A stretch of DNA of 5,769 bases, taken from positions 818 to 6,586 of the forward strand of contig DCDU01000090.1 of the NCBI GenBank assembly GCA_002316585.1, read 5' to 3'. Shown piece by piece: positions 1 to 5,769 of the stretch. The position numbers and the translations under genes are program-made. The DNA comes from Firmicutes bacterium UBA1047 (GTDB lineage Bacteria > Bacillota > Clostridia > Tissierellales > Sedimentibacteraceae). The notes beneath the pieces are model-generated. The model was not told where the DNA came from and did not search any database. It saw nothing but the letters and a program-made list of their open reading frames with translations. The first letter of the stretch is position 1, and each line of letters begins with the position of its first letter.

Positions 1-23
1 AGAAAATATGTGGAGTTGAGATC

Positions 24-1151
24 ATGAAGAGACGAAGAAAAAACAAGGGTGGAAGGTCGTTTTATATGGTGATGTCTATATTGTGTCTGACAGCACTTTT
101 TTTGGGCTACAGTTTTGTATACAAATTATCTGAAGAAAGAAAATCCGGCAAGGAAGTCACAACAATTTCTATCAACTATAGTGCGGATAAAATTGACGAT
201 AACAACGATTTGAGCACATTTGACAAGATTATGTCTTACTTTAACATATTCTTGGAGAAAACTTTTAAGGAAAACAAAAGTGATGATGAAGATATAATCG
301 AAAACGATGATGCACAAAACAAAACGGAGGAAGTGTTTAAAACAATAGATAGTGAGGAAGATGATAAGGAAGATTTAGAGATATTTAATGAAAGCGAATA
401 TAAAACCGAAACTAAAAAACAAGTATATTTAGCAAATGACCGAAAGGAAAATTTCTTTAAGGTTATTTCATCATCATCAAGAAGCAGCGCACCAAGAAAA
501 TTATTCCTAAACGCTGCTTCTGTTAATGACAGTTTAAACATTGTTTTATTTCATACCCATGGAACGGAAGCGTTTAAGCCAAGTTATGAATCTAATTACC
601 GAACTTTAGATGAAAATTTAAATATTTTGGGTATAGGAAGCAGAATTTCAGACAACTTGCTAAAAAAAGGCATCAAAACCACTCACTTAAAAGATTACAA
701 TGATTATCCCGATTACAACTCATCATATGCAAATTCAAATTATGCAGTGAGACAGGTATTATCCGGCAGTAAAAAGAATATACTGATTGATTTTCACCGT
801 GACGGTGCCGAAGAAAACTCAAGCTATGAAGCACATCTGTCAGAGGTAAAAACTAAAGAGATTAACGGCAAAAATGCTGCAACATGCACCATAGTCATCG
901 GAAATAAAAATAGCAATGCCGCACAATTAAAAGAAAATGCAGGGAAACTGTATGAAACAGCTTATGAAATGTATCCTGGGCTAATAAGAGACATAATTAT
1001 CAGGGAAGGTGCATATTTCAATCAGTATTTATCTAATTATTCCTTTCTGATAGAGGTAGGATGCACTTTAAATACATATGAAGAAGTTCAATATACAGCT
1101 GATTTATTATCAGAAATATTATACGAGTATATTAACGAAATTGATAAATAA
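24..1151 (+). CDS. spoIIP: Stage II sporulation protein P (SpoIIP), cell-wall amidase/endopeptidase of engulfment
   Basis: SpoIIP is a peptidoglycan hydrolase that, with SpoIID and SpoIIM in known spore formers, thins septal wall so the mother-cell membrane can engulf the forespore. The sequence shows a basic N-terminus (KRRRKNK), one membrane segment at about residues 13-33, an acidic low-complexity linker (about 83-130), then the SpoIIP domain from about 170 to 370. Family hallmarks seen are FHTHGTEAF (177-184), DFHRDGAE (257-263), VIGNKNSN (291-298), YFNQYLSNYSFLIEVG (331-346) and the NTYEE that follows. H177, H179, E182, H258 and E344 are the likely metal or catalytic residues, inferred from conservation. 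At 375 residues it is near the usual family length (about 400 in Bacillus subtilis). The ATG at 24 is chosen because GGAG at 12-15 lies 8 bases upstream, although the frame is open to the window edge. In relatives this gene is expressed in the mother cell under sigma-E; no promoter is visible here because the upstream region is cut off. Confidence 0.95.
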   Translation: MKRRRKNKGGRSFYMVMSILCLTALFLGYSFVYKLSEERKSGKEVTTISINYSADKIDDNNDLSTFDKIMSYFNIFLEKTFKENKSDDEDIIENDDAQNKTEEVFKTIDSEEDDKEDLEIFNESEYKTETKKQVYLANDRKENFFKVISSSSRSSAPRKLFLNAASVNDSLNIVLFHTHGTEAFKPSYESNYRTLDENLNILGIGSRISDNLLKKGIKTTHLKDYNDYPDYNSSYANSNYAVRQVLSGSKKNILIDFHRDGAEENSSYEAHLSEVKTKEINGKNAATCTIVIGNKNSNAAQLKENAGKLYETAYEMYPGLIRDIIIREGAYFNQYLSNYSFLIEVGCTLNTYEEVQYTADLLSEILYEYINEIDK

Positions 1152-1155
1152 TAAT

Positions 1156-1184
1156 TTTACATTTCCATAAGTTTTTGATATAAT
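1156..1184 (+). promoter_or_regulatory. Sigma-A-type promoter of lepA
   Basis: The -35 box TTTACA (1156-1161) and -10 box TATAAT (1179-1184) are separated by exactly 17 bases. Transcription would start near 1191, giving a leader of about 27 bases before the lepA start codon. The promoter begins 5 bases after the spoIIP stop codon, and no terminator lies between the genes, so lepA may also receive read-through from spoIIP. The near-consensus boxes and spacing make this a confident prediction, but it is a prediction from sequence only. Confidence 0.8.
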
Positions 1185-1200
1185 ACCTTTAGTTTAAATT

Positions 1201-1207
1201 AGGGAGG
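1201..1207 (+). promoter_or_regulatory. Ribosome binding site fixing the TTG start of lepA
   Basis: AGGGAGG lies 10 bases before the TTG at 1218-1220. No ATG or GTG in this frame is better placed, and the residues after the TTG match the conserved LepA N-terminus, so this site decides the start. Confidence 0.8.
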
Positions 1208-1217
1208 TTTAACTTAT

Positions 1218-3023
1218 TTGGACAGAAAAAAATACATAAGGAACTTTTCGATAATCGCTCATATAGATCATGGCAAATCAACATTGGCAGACAGATTAAT
1301 AGAAAATACGGGACTTCTAACCCACAGGGAAATGCAGGAGCAGGTTTTGGACAATATGGACCTGGAAAGGGAAAGAGGAATTACAATTAAGCTTCAGACC
1401 ATGAGCTTATTGTATAAGGCTAAGGACGGACATGATTATACTCTTAATTTAATAGATACTCCCGGGCATGTGGATTTTAATTATGAAGTTTCAAGAAGCC
1501 TGGCTGCATGTGAAGGAGCTGTCTTGGTAGTGGATGCCGCTCAGGGTATTGAAGCTCAAACATTGGCAAATGTTTATTTAGCTTTGGATCAGGATCTTGA
1601 GATAGTGCCTGTTATTAATAAAATAGATTTACCCAGTGCAAGACCTGATGAAATTAAACAGGAAATTGAAGATGTTATAGGACTGGATTGTTCTGATGCC
1701 CCGCTTATTTCCGCTAAGGACAATATAAATATTGATCAGGTTTTAGAAGCCATTGTAAAGCTGATTCCGCCGCCTGAGGATGATGAAGATGCTCCTTTGA
1801 AGGCCTTGGTATTTGATTCATACTATGACAGCTACAGAGGTGTGGTTGCATATGTAAGAATCAAGGAAGGGCAGGTTAAAAAGGGAGATAGAATAAAAAT
1901 GATGTCAACGGGAAAGACTTTTGATGTCACAGAGGTCGGTGTTATTTCACCGACGCAGAAGCCCGTATCTTGTCTTTATTCCGGAGATGTGGGTTATTTG
2001 TGCGCCAGCATGAAAGAAGTGAAAAGCTGTCAGGTGGGAGATACCATAACAAATAATGCCAATCCTGCAAAAGAACCTCTGCCGGGATATAAAAAGGTTA
2101 CATCGATGGTTTTTTGCGGTGTTTATCCTGCTGAGGGGGAAGAATATAACAGTGTGAGGGATGCGCTTGAAAAGCTTCAGGTGAATGATGCTTCCTTAAT
2201 TTTTGAGCCGGAAACATCAATAGCCTTGGGATTTGGATTCAGATGCGGTTTTTTAGGTCTTCTTCACATGGAAATTATCCAGGAAAGACTTGAAAGAGAG
2301 TTTAACTTAAATATTATTGCAACAACTCCAAGTGTTATATATAAAGTATATAAAACAAATGGAGAAATGTTGATTTTGCAAAATCCTACCAATATGCCTC
2401 CCGTTCAGGAGATAGAGTACATGGAAGAACCAATTGTGTCCGCATCTATAATGACTCCTACGGACCATGTGGGAGCAATTATGGAGCTGTGCCAAAACCG
2501 CAGGGGTATATTTGTAAATATGGAATACATGGAAGCGAAAAGAGTTATTCTCCATTATAAATTGCCTTTAAATGAAGTAATTTATGATTTCTTTGATGCT
2601 TTAAAATCAAAAACGAAAGGATATGCATCCCTGGATTATGAGCTTGACGGGTATGTCCGCTCAGAGTTGGTTAAGATGGATATATTAATAAATGGTGAAT
2701 TGGTGGATGCATTTTCAATAATTGTTCATGAGCAAAAAGCTTATGAAAGAGGAAGAGGAATTGTTGAAAGGCTTAAGGATGTAATTCCGAGACATTTGTT
2801 TGCAGTGCCTCTTCAGGCGGCAATAGGCAATAAAATAATTGCAAGAGAGACGGTAAAAGCTCTCAGAAAAGACGTTCTTGCCAAATGCTACGGCGGCGAT
2901 ATATCAAGAAAGAAAAAACTTTTGGAAAAGCAAAAGGAAGGCAAGAAGCGAATGAGACAAATAGGAAATGTAGAAGTTCCGCAGGAAGCATTCCTTGCTG
3001 TTCTTAAATTCGATGAAGATTAG
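1218..3023 (+). CDS. lepA: Elongation factor 4 (LepA), ribosome-associated translational GTPase
   Basis: LepA/EF-4 is a near-universal bacterial GTPase that binds the ribosome; it has been linked to back-translocation and to 30S subunit biogenesis or initiation. All G motifs are intact: AHIDHGKST (14-22), RGITIK (53-58), DTPGH (80-84), NKID (134-137) and SAK (165-167). An EF-Tu-like domain 2 follows (about 185-270), then the EF-G-like domains, including [19 protein letters not shown] in the EF-G C-terminal fold. The LepA-specific C-terminal domain ends in the conserved [27 protein letters not shown] region. The length of 601 residues is typical (about 600). The start is TTG, set by AGGGAGG at 1201-1207 and by the conserved [16 protein letters not shown] opening. 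It has its own promoter upstream and a hairpin terminator 4 bases after the stop. No frameshift or missing motif is seen. The usual clostridial neighbour hemW does not follow. Confidence 0.99.
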   Translation: MDRKKYIRNFSIIAHIDHGKSTLADRLIENTGLLTHREMQEQVLDNMDLERERGITIKLQTMSLLYKAKDGHDYTLNLIDTPGHVDFNYEVSRSLAACEGAVLVVDAAQGIEAQTLANVYLALDQDLEIVPVINKIDLPSARPDEIKQEIEDVIGLDCSDAPLISAKDNINIDQVLEAIVKLIPPPEDDEDAPLKALVFDSYYDSYRGVVAYVRIKEGQVKKGDRIKMMSTGKTFDVTEVGVISPTQKPVSCLYSGDVGYLCASMKEVKSCQVGDTITNNANPAKEPLPGYKKVTSMVFCGVYPAEGEEYNSVRDALEKLQVNDASLIFEPETSIALGFGFRCGFLGLLHMEIIQERLEREFNLNIIATTPSVIYKVYKTNGEMLILQNPTNMPPVQEIEYMEEPIVSASIMTPTDHVGAIMELCQNRRGIFVNMEYMEAKRVILHYKLPLNEVIYDFFDALKSKTKGYASLDYELDGYVRSELVKMDILINGELVDAFSIIVHEQKAYERGRGIVERLKDVIPRHLFAVPLQAAIGNKIIARETVKALRKDVLAKCYGGDISRKKKLLEKQKEGKKRMRQIGNVEVPQEAFLAVLKFDED

Positions 3024-3027
3024 CATG

Positions 3028-3054
3028 AACCCCCGTTCTTGTGAGCGGGGGTTT
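3028..3054 (+). terminator. Intrinsic terminator after lepA, possibly shared with the convergent gene
   Basis: AACCCCCGTTC (3028-3038) pairs with GAGCGGGGGTT (3043-3053) around a TTGT loop, giving an 11-bp stem with one G-T wobble. The downstream T tract (TTTACTTCTT) is interrupted. The hairpin sits in the 48-base gap between the convergent stop codons at 3023 and 3072. It could stop both transcripts, but on the minus strand the T run is weak, so the plus-strand role is better supported. Confidence 0.85.
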
Positions 3055-3071
3055 ACTTCTTAATATGATAA

Positions 3072-4817
3072 TTATTTCATTTTATTAAATTTATCTTGCT
3101 TTGCTGTTTTTTTTAATTCAGCTAAATGTTCTGTTAATTCAAATATATTTGTAAAACAATTAGTATTGTTATTTATCACAACACAGGTAATTGACATAAG
3201 AGGATACTGTTCGATTATTCCTTTTCTGTTGTTTGACGTAATAAATCCGTTTCTTATATCGGTTTCATTATAAAAGTTTAATACTTCATAATTGAATTTT
3301 TCTATCAGTTCGGCAAAATCACTTTCATCTCCGGTTCTATTTAAAATTACAACAAAATCATCCCCGCCGATATGACCTATGAAATGCTCGGGAAGGAAAA
3401 ATTTTTTAAGAAGATTTGAAATTAACTTTATAATTAAGTCACCTTTTTCAAATCCATAACAGTCGTTATATGCTTTGAAATTATCTAGATCTAAATAAGC
3501 AATTGAATATTCTTCGTTGCTGACACAGCACTGCGCAATTCTCTGCTCTATCAATATATTCCCCGGAAGCCCTGTCAAGGGATTCTGATGCTTTGCAGCT
3601 GAAACCTCCAATTCGGTAGTTTTTTGCAGCAAATCTTTTATTGTCACTATGCCAAGATACCTATCATCCTCGGTGACAACAATAAAATCATAAAGCTTAT
3701 GATTTGGACGTGACATAGCCAATGTAGATACTTCACTGACAGGGGTTTTGGAATCTATGGAAAGAAAGCCGGTGTCCATAATTTCGCTGATAGGTTTATT
3801 TTGATGCAATGTATATCCATATTGACCACTTAACTTAAATGCTAATTTTTCCTGAGTAATAATACCTACGGGTTTTTCATCACTTACTACGGTCAAACCT
3901 GAAAAATTAGGATTTTTTTTGAATATTTCATAAATGTTTGATACTTTTTCCTGAGGCTCCACTATAAAGGAGGGTGAACATAAATGCTGTATGTAAATAG
4001 TTGAAATAACATTATTGTTAATATTGTTTTTCTTTTTATTTGCCTTTTTAATAAGGGATAAAATATCTTCATTTATATCAGATATATCAGATAGTGGTTC
4101 TTGAATTAAATAACCTTGTCCATATTGAACGCCTAAGTCTATAAGGGTTTCTAATTCTTTGTATTCTTCAATTCCTTCAGCTATTAAATTTGTGCTTGTG
4201 GCCTTTGAAAATTCCGCCATTCCCTTTACCAAGGCATATTTCATACTATCCGTATCAATTCCTCGTATCAATTTCATATCTAACTTTAAGTAATGAGGAT
4301 TGATATCACTAATAAGGTTAAGACCTGAATATCCGGCTCCGGCATCATCAATAGCAATTTTGTAATCCTGATCTTTATAATGCTCTATAGCTTTAACAAA
4401 ATTAGAAATATCTAATATTGCATTTCTTTCCGTAATTTCAAAAATAATACTTTGAGGCTCAATATTAAATTGTTTTAAAAATGCTTTAGTAAATCCTTTT
4501 TTAAAACCTTCATCGTTTATTATATTCGGGTTTACATTCAAAAAAAGTTTTTTGCTGTATGGCGGTATCATGAATTTATATGCTGTTTCAAGAGCTTTAG
4601 TCCTGCATAATTGTTCTAATTCCCATAATAAGTTGTATGAACCTGCAATCTTAAATAACATTTCTGTATTTTCAATTTTGCTTTCGCAGGTAATTCTGCT
4701 TAATGCCTCATGTCCCAAAATGCTTCCATCTCTTAGAGATATGATAGGCTGAAAAACAGTTCTTATTTCTTTAGTATCTAAAATATATAATAAATCTTTT
4801 TTATAATTTTCATTCAT
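3072..4817 (-). CDS. EAL-CBS-CBS-GGDEF protein, probable cyclic-di-GMP phosphodiesterase with regulatory GGDEF domain
   Basis: This is a cytoplasmic c-di-GMP signalling protein with no membrane segment. The EAL domain (about 15-245) would hydrolyse c-di-GMP to pGpG. Its motifs look complete: EALSR (37-41), NVNP (94-97), EITE (127-130), DDAGAGYSGL (157-166), KLD (178-180), AEGIEE (213-218) and QGY (234-236). An Asn/Lys-rich linker (257-269) leads to two CBS domains (about 278-335 and 341-402), which in other proteins bind adenine nucleotides; the second carries the T-x-x-D ribose-type motif at 392-395. The GGDEF domain begins at NPLTGLPGN (412-420), keeps DLDNFKAYND (443-452), and has GGDDF (484-488) instead of GGDEF. 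The RxxD inhibitory site is absent (LPEH at that place). I infer net phosphodiesterase activity tuned by nucleotides; the GGDEF domain may be active or only sense GTP. The ATG at 4817 is preceded by AAAGGA with 7-base spacing. It is transcribed from its own promoter and converges on lepA. Confidence 0.93.
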   Translation of the reverse strand: MNENYKKDLLYILDTKEIRTVFQPIISLRDGSILGHEALSRITCESKIENTEMLFKIAGSYNLLWELEQLCRTKALETAYKFMIPPYSKKLFLNVNPNIINDEGFKKGFTKAFLKQFNIEPQSIIFEITERNAILDISNFVKAIEHYKDQDYKIAIDDAGAGYSGLNLISDINPHYLKLDMKLIRGIDTDSMKYALVKGMAEFSKATSTNLIAEGIEEYKELETLIDLGVQYGQGYLIQEPLSDISDINEDILSLIKKANKKKNNINNNVISTIYIQHLCSPSFIVEPQEKVSNIYEIFKKNPNFSGLTVVSDEKPVGIITQEKLAFKLSGQYGYTLHQNKPISEIMDTGFLSIDSKTPVSEVSTLAMSRPNHKLYDFIVVTEDDRYLGIVTIKDLLQKTTELEVSAAKHQNPLTGLPGNILIEQRIAQCCVSNEEYSIAYLDLDNFKAYNDCYGFEKGDLIIKLISNLLKKFFLPEHFIGHIGGDDFVVILNRTGDESDFAELIEKFNYEVLNFYNETDIRNGFITSNNRKGIIEQYPLMSITCVVINNNTNCFTNIFELTEHLAELKKTAKQDKFNKMK

Positions 4818-4824
4818 TTTCTAA

Positions 4825-4830
4825 TCCTTT
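4825..4830 (-). promoter_or_regulatory. Ribosome binding site of the EAL-CBS-GGDEF gene
   Basis: Read on the minus strand, AAAGGA is followed by 7 bases and then the ATG at 4817-4815. This is normal spacing and supports the chosen start. Confidence 0.7.
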
Positions 4831-4862
4831 TCAAATATATGCCAATAAGAGTATATTTTGTT

Positions 4863-4892
4863 ATTATAATAATAAAATATAAATATTGTAAA
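4863..4892 (-). promoter_or_regulatory. Sigma-A-type promoter of the EAL-CBS-GGDEF gene
   Basis: On the minus strand, TTTACA (4892-4887) and TATAAT (4868-4863) are separated by 18 bases. The predicted start of transcription is near 4856, leaving a leader of about 40 bases. Together with the terminator just upstream, this makes the gene its own transcription unit. The region is AT-rich, so chance matches are possible, but both boxes are close to consensus. Confidence 0.7.
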
Positions 4893-4943
4893 GTATGTGT
4901 AAACTTAAGACGGATGATAAGAGCAATAAATCGATTGTAACAT

Positions 4944-4966
4944 AAAAAGAACGAGTTTCCTCGTTC
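4944..4966 (-). terminator. Intrinsic terminator of the acidic-protein gene, GAAA tetraloop
   Basis: Read on the minus strand, GAACGAG (4966-4960) and CTCGTTC (4955-4949) form a perfect 7-bp stem closed by a GAAA (GNRA-type) tetraloop, followed directly by five T residues (4948-4944). It lies 36 bases past the TAA of the acidic-protein gene. A smaller stem, GGACT/AGTCC (4985-4981 with 4972-4968, 8-base loop), stands immediately before it. It separates the two leftward genes. Confidence 0.85.
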
Positions 4967-5002
4967 CGGACTATGGGCAAAGTCCATTTGTGTCATCAAT
5001 AA

Positions 5003-5485
5003 TTATGACATTTTTCCTAAAAAAATAATTTCATCAGTTTCGGAATTAATAATAGTAAGACCCTTTTCTTCCCAATTTGATGAGCCTAAATAACCTAATC
5101 TGTCATCCCAGGCATCATCATATTCATCCTTCGACACTAATTCATCATCGACATAATACTCAACTTCAGAATGAATTAATTTAAAGCCGTCTTGAGAAAA
5201 AAGGTCCGGTTCTTCATCATCAAAATCAAAATAATTTTCATCATAATCAAAATCATCATAATAATTACCATTTCTATTGTCTTCATCAGTATAAAGATAG
5301 CCGTAATTAATTAAATTGTACAAACATTCAAACATATAATCAAGTGCATCATTGTTGCTGTAGGCATCGCCTAATTGAACGAAAAAATCCAATATCTCCT
5401 GATTTTTAACTTCATATGTCACTATATCCTTGGTATATAGCATTTCCTTCCAATCTCCGCATTCGCTGGTTATAGTTACTTTCAT
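5003..5485 (-). CDS. Uncharacterised highly acidic, tyrosine-rich 160-residue protein
   Basis: I do not recognise this protein. It has no signal peptide or membrane segment and should be cytoplasmic. I count 42 Asp/Glu against 10 Lys/Arg, so it is strongly negatively charged. A central stretch (about 67-94) is half acidic and interleaved with Tyr and Phe (for example NYYDDFDYDENYFDFDDEE). The N-terminal part (1-64) and the C-terminal part (100-160) look like normal folded sequence, with a possible helix at 28-60. The start is placed at the ATG at 5485: the strong site AAGGGGGAG (5499-5491) ends 5 bases before it. A GTG at 5491 in the same frame would add two residues but overlaps that site. 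The gene has its own terminator downstream, and no convincing promoter was found. A complete reading frame, good ribosome binding site and terminator argue it is real. A charge-based role such as nucleic-acid mimicry or metal binding is only speculation. Confidence 0.85.
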   Translation of the reverse strand: MKVTITSECGDWKEMLYTKDIVTYEVKNQEILDFFVQLGDAYSNNDALDYMFECLYNLINYGYLYTDEDNRNGNYYDDFDYDENYFDFDDEEPDLFSQDGFKLIHSEVEYYVDDELVSKDEYDDAWDDRLGYLGSSNWEEKGLTIINSETDEIIFLGKMS

Positions 5486-5490
5486 TAACA

Positions 5491-5499
5491 CTCCCCCTT
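5491..5499 (-). promoter_or_regulatory. Ribosome binding site deciding the start of the acidic-protein gene
   Basis: On the minus strand, AAGGGGGAG is followed by TGTTA and then the ATG at 5485-5483. The last G of the site is also the first base of the GTG at 5491-5489, so that GTG cannot use this site, which favours the ATG. Confidence 0.75.
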
Positions 5500-5518
5500 G
5501 ATACCAAATACTGTTTGT

Positions 5519-5550
5519 AAAATATATTATGCGAATAAAAATATATTATG
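5519..5550. repeat. 13-bp direct repeat, two copies 19 bp apart
   Basis: AAAATATATTATG occurs at 5519-5531 and again at 5538-5550, a start-to-start period of 19 bases. The pair lies 28 to 65 bases upstream of the acidic-protein ATG. It could hold a tandem binding site or overlapping promoter elements for that gene (on the minus strand each copy reads CATAATATATTTT). In such AT-rich DNA a chance origin cannot be excluded. Confidence 0.5.
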
Positions 5551-5661
5551 TTTTATGTTTACAAAAAATGGTGAATTTCCATAAGTATTATTTACATACA
5601 TCAAATTGGCAGGCAAATGTACTATATGTTACTAATAATTTGTATGTTGCTTAATATAATT

Positions 5662-5715
5662 AATATAAAAATTAAAATAATTAATATTACAATTAATTAT
5701 TTTAATTTTTATATT
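5662..5715. repeat. 24-bp perfect inverted repeat, entirely A/T, 6-base spacer
   Basis: Arm 5662-5685 is the exact reverse complement of arm 5692-5715, with spacer ATTACA (5686-5691). Both arms contain only A and T. The right arm ends inside the -35 box of the rightward promoter (its TT at 5714-5715 begins TTGACA). No plus-strand gene precedes it in the window, so it is unlikely to be a terminator for anything upstream on that strand. It is more likely an operator or an upstream promoter element. Confidence 0.85.
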
Positions 5716-5742
5716 GACATTTTGTTTAGAAAGGTATATTAT
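5714..5742 (+). promoter_or_regulatory. Strong sigma-A-type promoter reading out of the window
   Basis: A perfect -35 box TTGACA (5714-5719) is followed after 17 bases by TATTAT (5737-5742). The predicted start of transcription is near 5749, giving a short leader of under 20 bases to the ATG at 5767. The block upstream of the -35 box is pure A/T for more than 20 bases, which would resemble an UP element. The abutting inverted repeat suggests the promoter is controlled. Confidence 0.75.
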
Positions 5743-5766
5743 GGTCATAACAAGGATGGTGAAAAA

Positions 5767-5769
5767 ATG
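5767..5769 (+). CDS. Start codon of a rightward gene cut off by the window edge
   Basis: Only the ATG is visible. It is preceded by AAGGATGGTG (5752-5761), a fair ribosome binding site, and by a strong promoter about 25 bases upstream. An alternative ATG at 5756, in another frame, would leave almost no leader and no ribosome binding site, so 5767 is preferred. Nothing can be said about the product. Confidence 0.45.

Larger units (their letters stand above)
5492..5766. other. Divergent AT-rich intergenic region
   Basis: This 275-base stretch separates the leftward acidic-protein gene from a rightward gene starting at the window edge. It contains the leftward ribosome binding site, the 13-bp direct repeat, the long A/T palindrome and the rightward promoter. 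Between about 5551 and 5660 I see no gene and no firmly identifiable site. No clear sigma-A promoter for the leftward gene could be placed. Confidence 0.7.

Noticed and set aside
1..27. Tail of an upstream gene, ending either at TGA 17-19 (reading ...ENMWS) or at TGA 25-27 (overlapping the spoIIP ATG as ATGA).
   Set aside because: Either stop would fit an upstream gene such as gpr, which often precedes spoIIP. With fewer than ten codons visible, the frame and identity cannot be decided.
126..541. Two minus-strand reading frames (126-317 and 236-541) opposite spoIIP.
   Set aside because: They lie fully antisense to a well-supported conserved gene, overlap each other, and their Ser/Leu/Phe-rich content reflects the acidic, Lys-rich codons on the other strand.
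2307..2555. Minus-strand 82-codon frame within lepA.
   Set aside because: It is antisense to a conserved part of lepA and shows no protein family features.
4552..4752. Plus-strand 66-codon frame within the EAL domain gene.
   Set aside because: It is antisense to the conserved EAL coding region and has no convincing ribosome binding site.
4814..4999. Minus-strand 61-codon frame between the acidic-protein gene and the EAL gene.
   Set aside because: It runs through the GAAA-tetraloop terminator and the EAL promoter, and its composition matches translated AT-rich intergenic DNA.
5606..5623. Possible short imperfect dyad around TTGGCAGGCAA.
   Set aside because: The symmetry is only about three bases on each side, too weak to call an operator.
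5662..5715. The A/T palindrome as an intrinsic terminator or a miniature transposable element.
   Set aside because: It has no G/C in the stem, no plus-strand gene precedes it in the window, and it joins a promoter. For a mobile element there are no target-site duplications, and only one copy is visible.

Overview
The window is AT-rich DNA from an endospore-forming, low-GC Firmicute, most likely a member of Clostridia. The evidence is a recognisable sporulation gene (spoIIP) directly upstream of lepA, a gene order I know from clostridial genomes. AGGAGG-type ribosome binding sites, promoters close to the sigma-A consensus and a TTG start codon also fit. I cannot name the genus from this sequence.

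Left part (1-3060), rightward: spoIIP encodes a membrane-anchored cell-wall hydrolase of engulfment. After a 66-base gap comes lepA, encoding the ribosome-associated GTPase EF-4. That gap carries a near-consensus promoter (TTTACA-17-TATAAT), so lepA can be transcribed apart from the sporulation gene. A strong GC-rich hairpin just after the lepA stop closes this unit and also separates it from a convergent gene.

Right part (3072-5491), leftward: first comes a 581-residue EAL-CBS-CBS-GGDEF protein for cyclic-di-GMP signalling, with its own promoter. Upstream of it is a 160-residue, extremely acidic, tyrosine-rich protein that I do not recognise, followed by its own GAAA-tetraloop terminator. 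The two leftward genes are therefore probably separate transcription units. The EAL domain looks catalytically complete. The GGDEF domain has a GGDDF signature and no RxxD inhibitory site.

Right end (5492-5769): an AT-rich divergent intergenic region. It holds a 13-bp direct repeat upstream of the acidic-protein gene. It also holds a 24-bp perfect, purely A/T inverted repeat that runs into the -35 box of a TTGACA-17-TATTAT promoter pointing right. A start codon with a ribosome binding site occupies the last three bases, so another gene appears to begin at the window edge.

Most of the window is ordinary. The points worth a second look are the acidic orphan protein, the palindrome-fused promoter and the domain variant of the c-di-GMP protein. 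I found no mobile element, CRISPR array, tRNA or rRNA.
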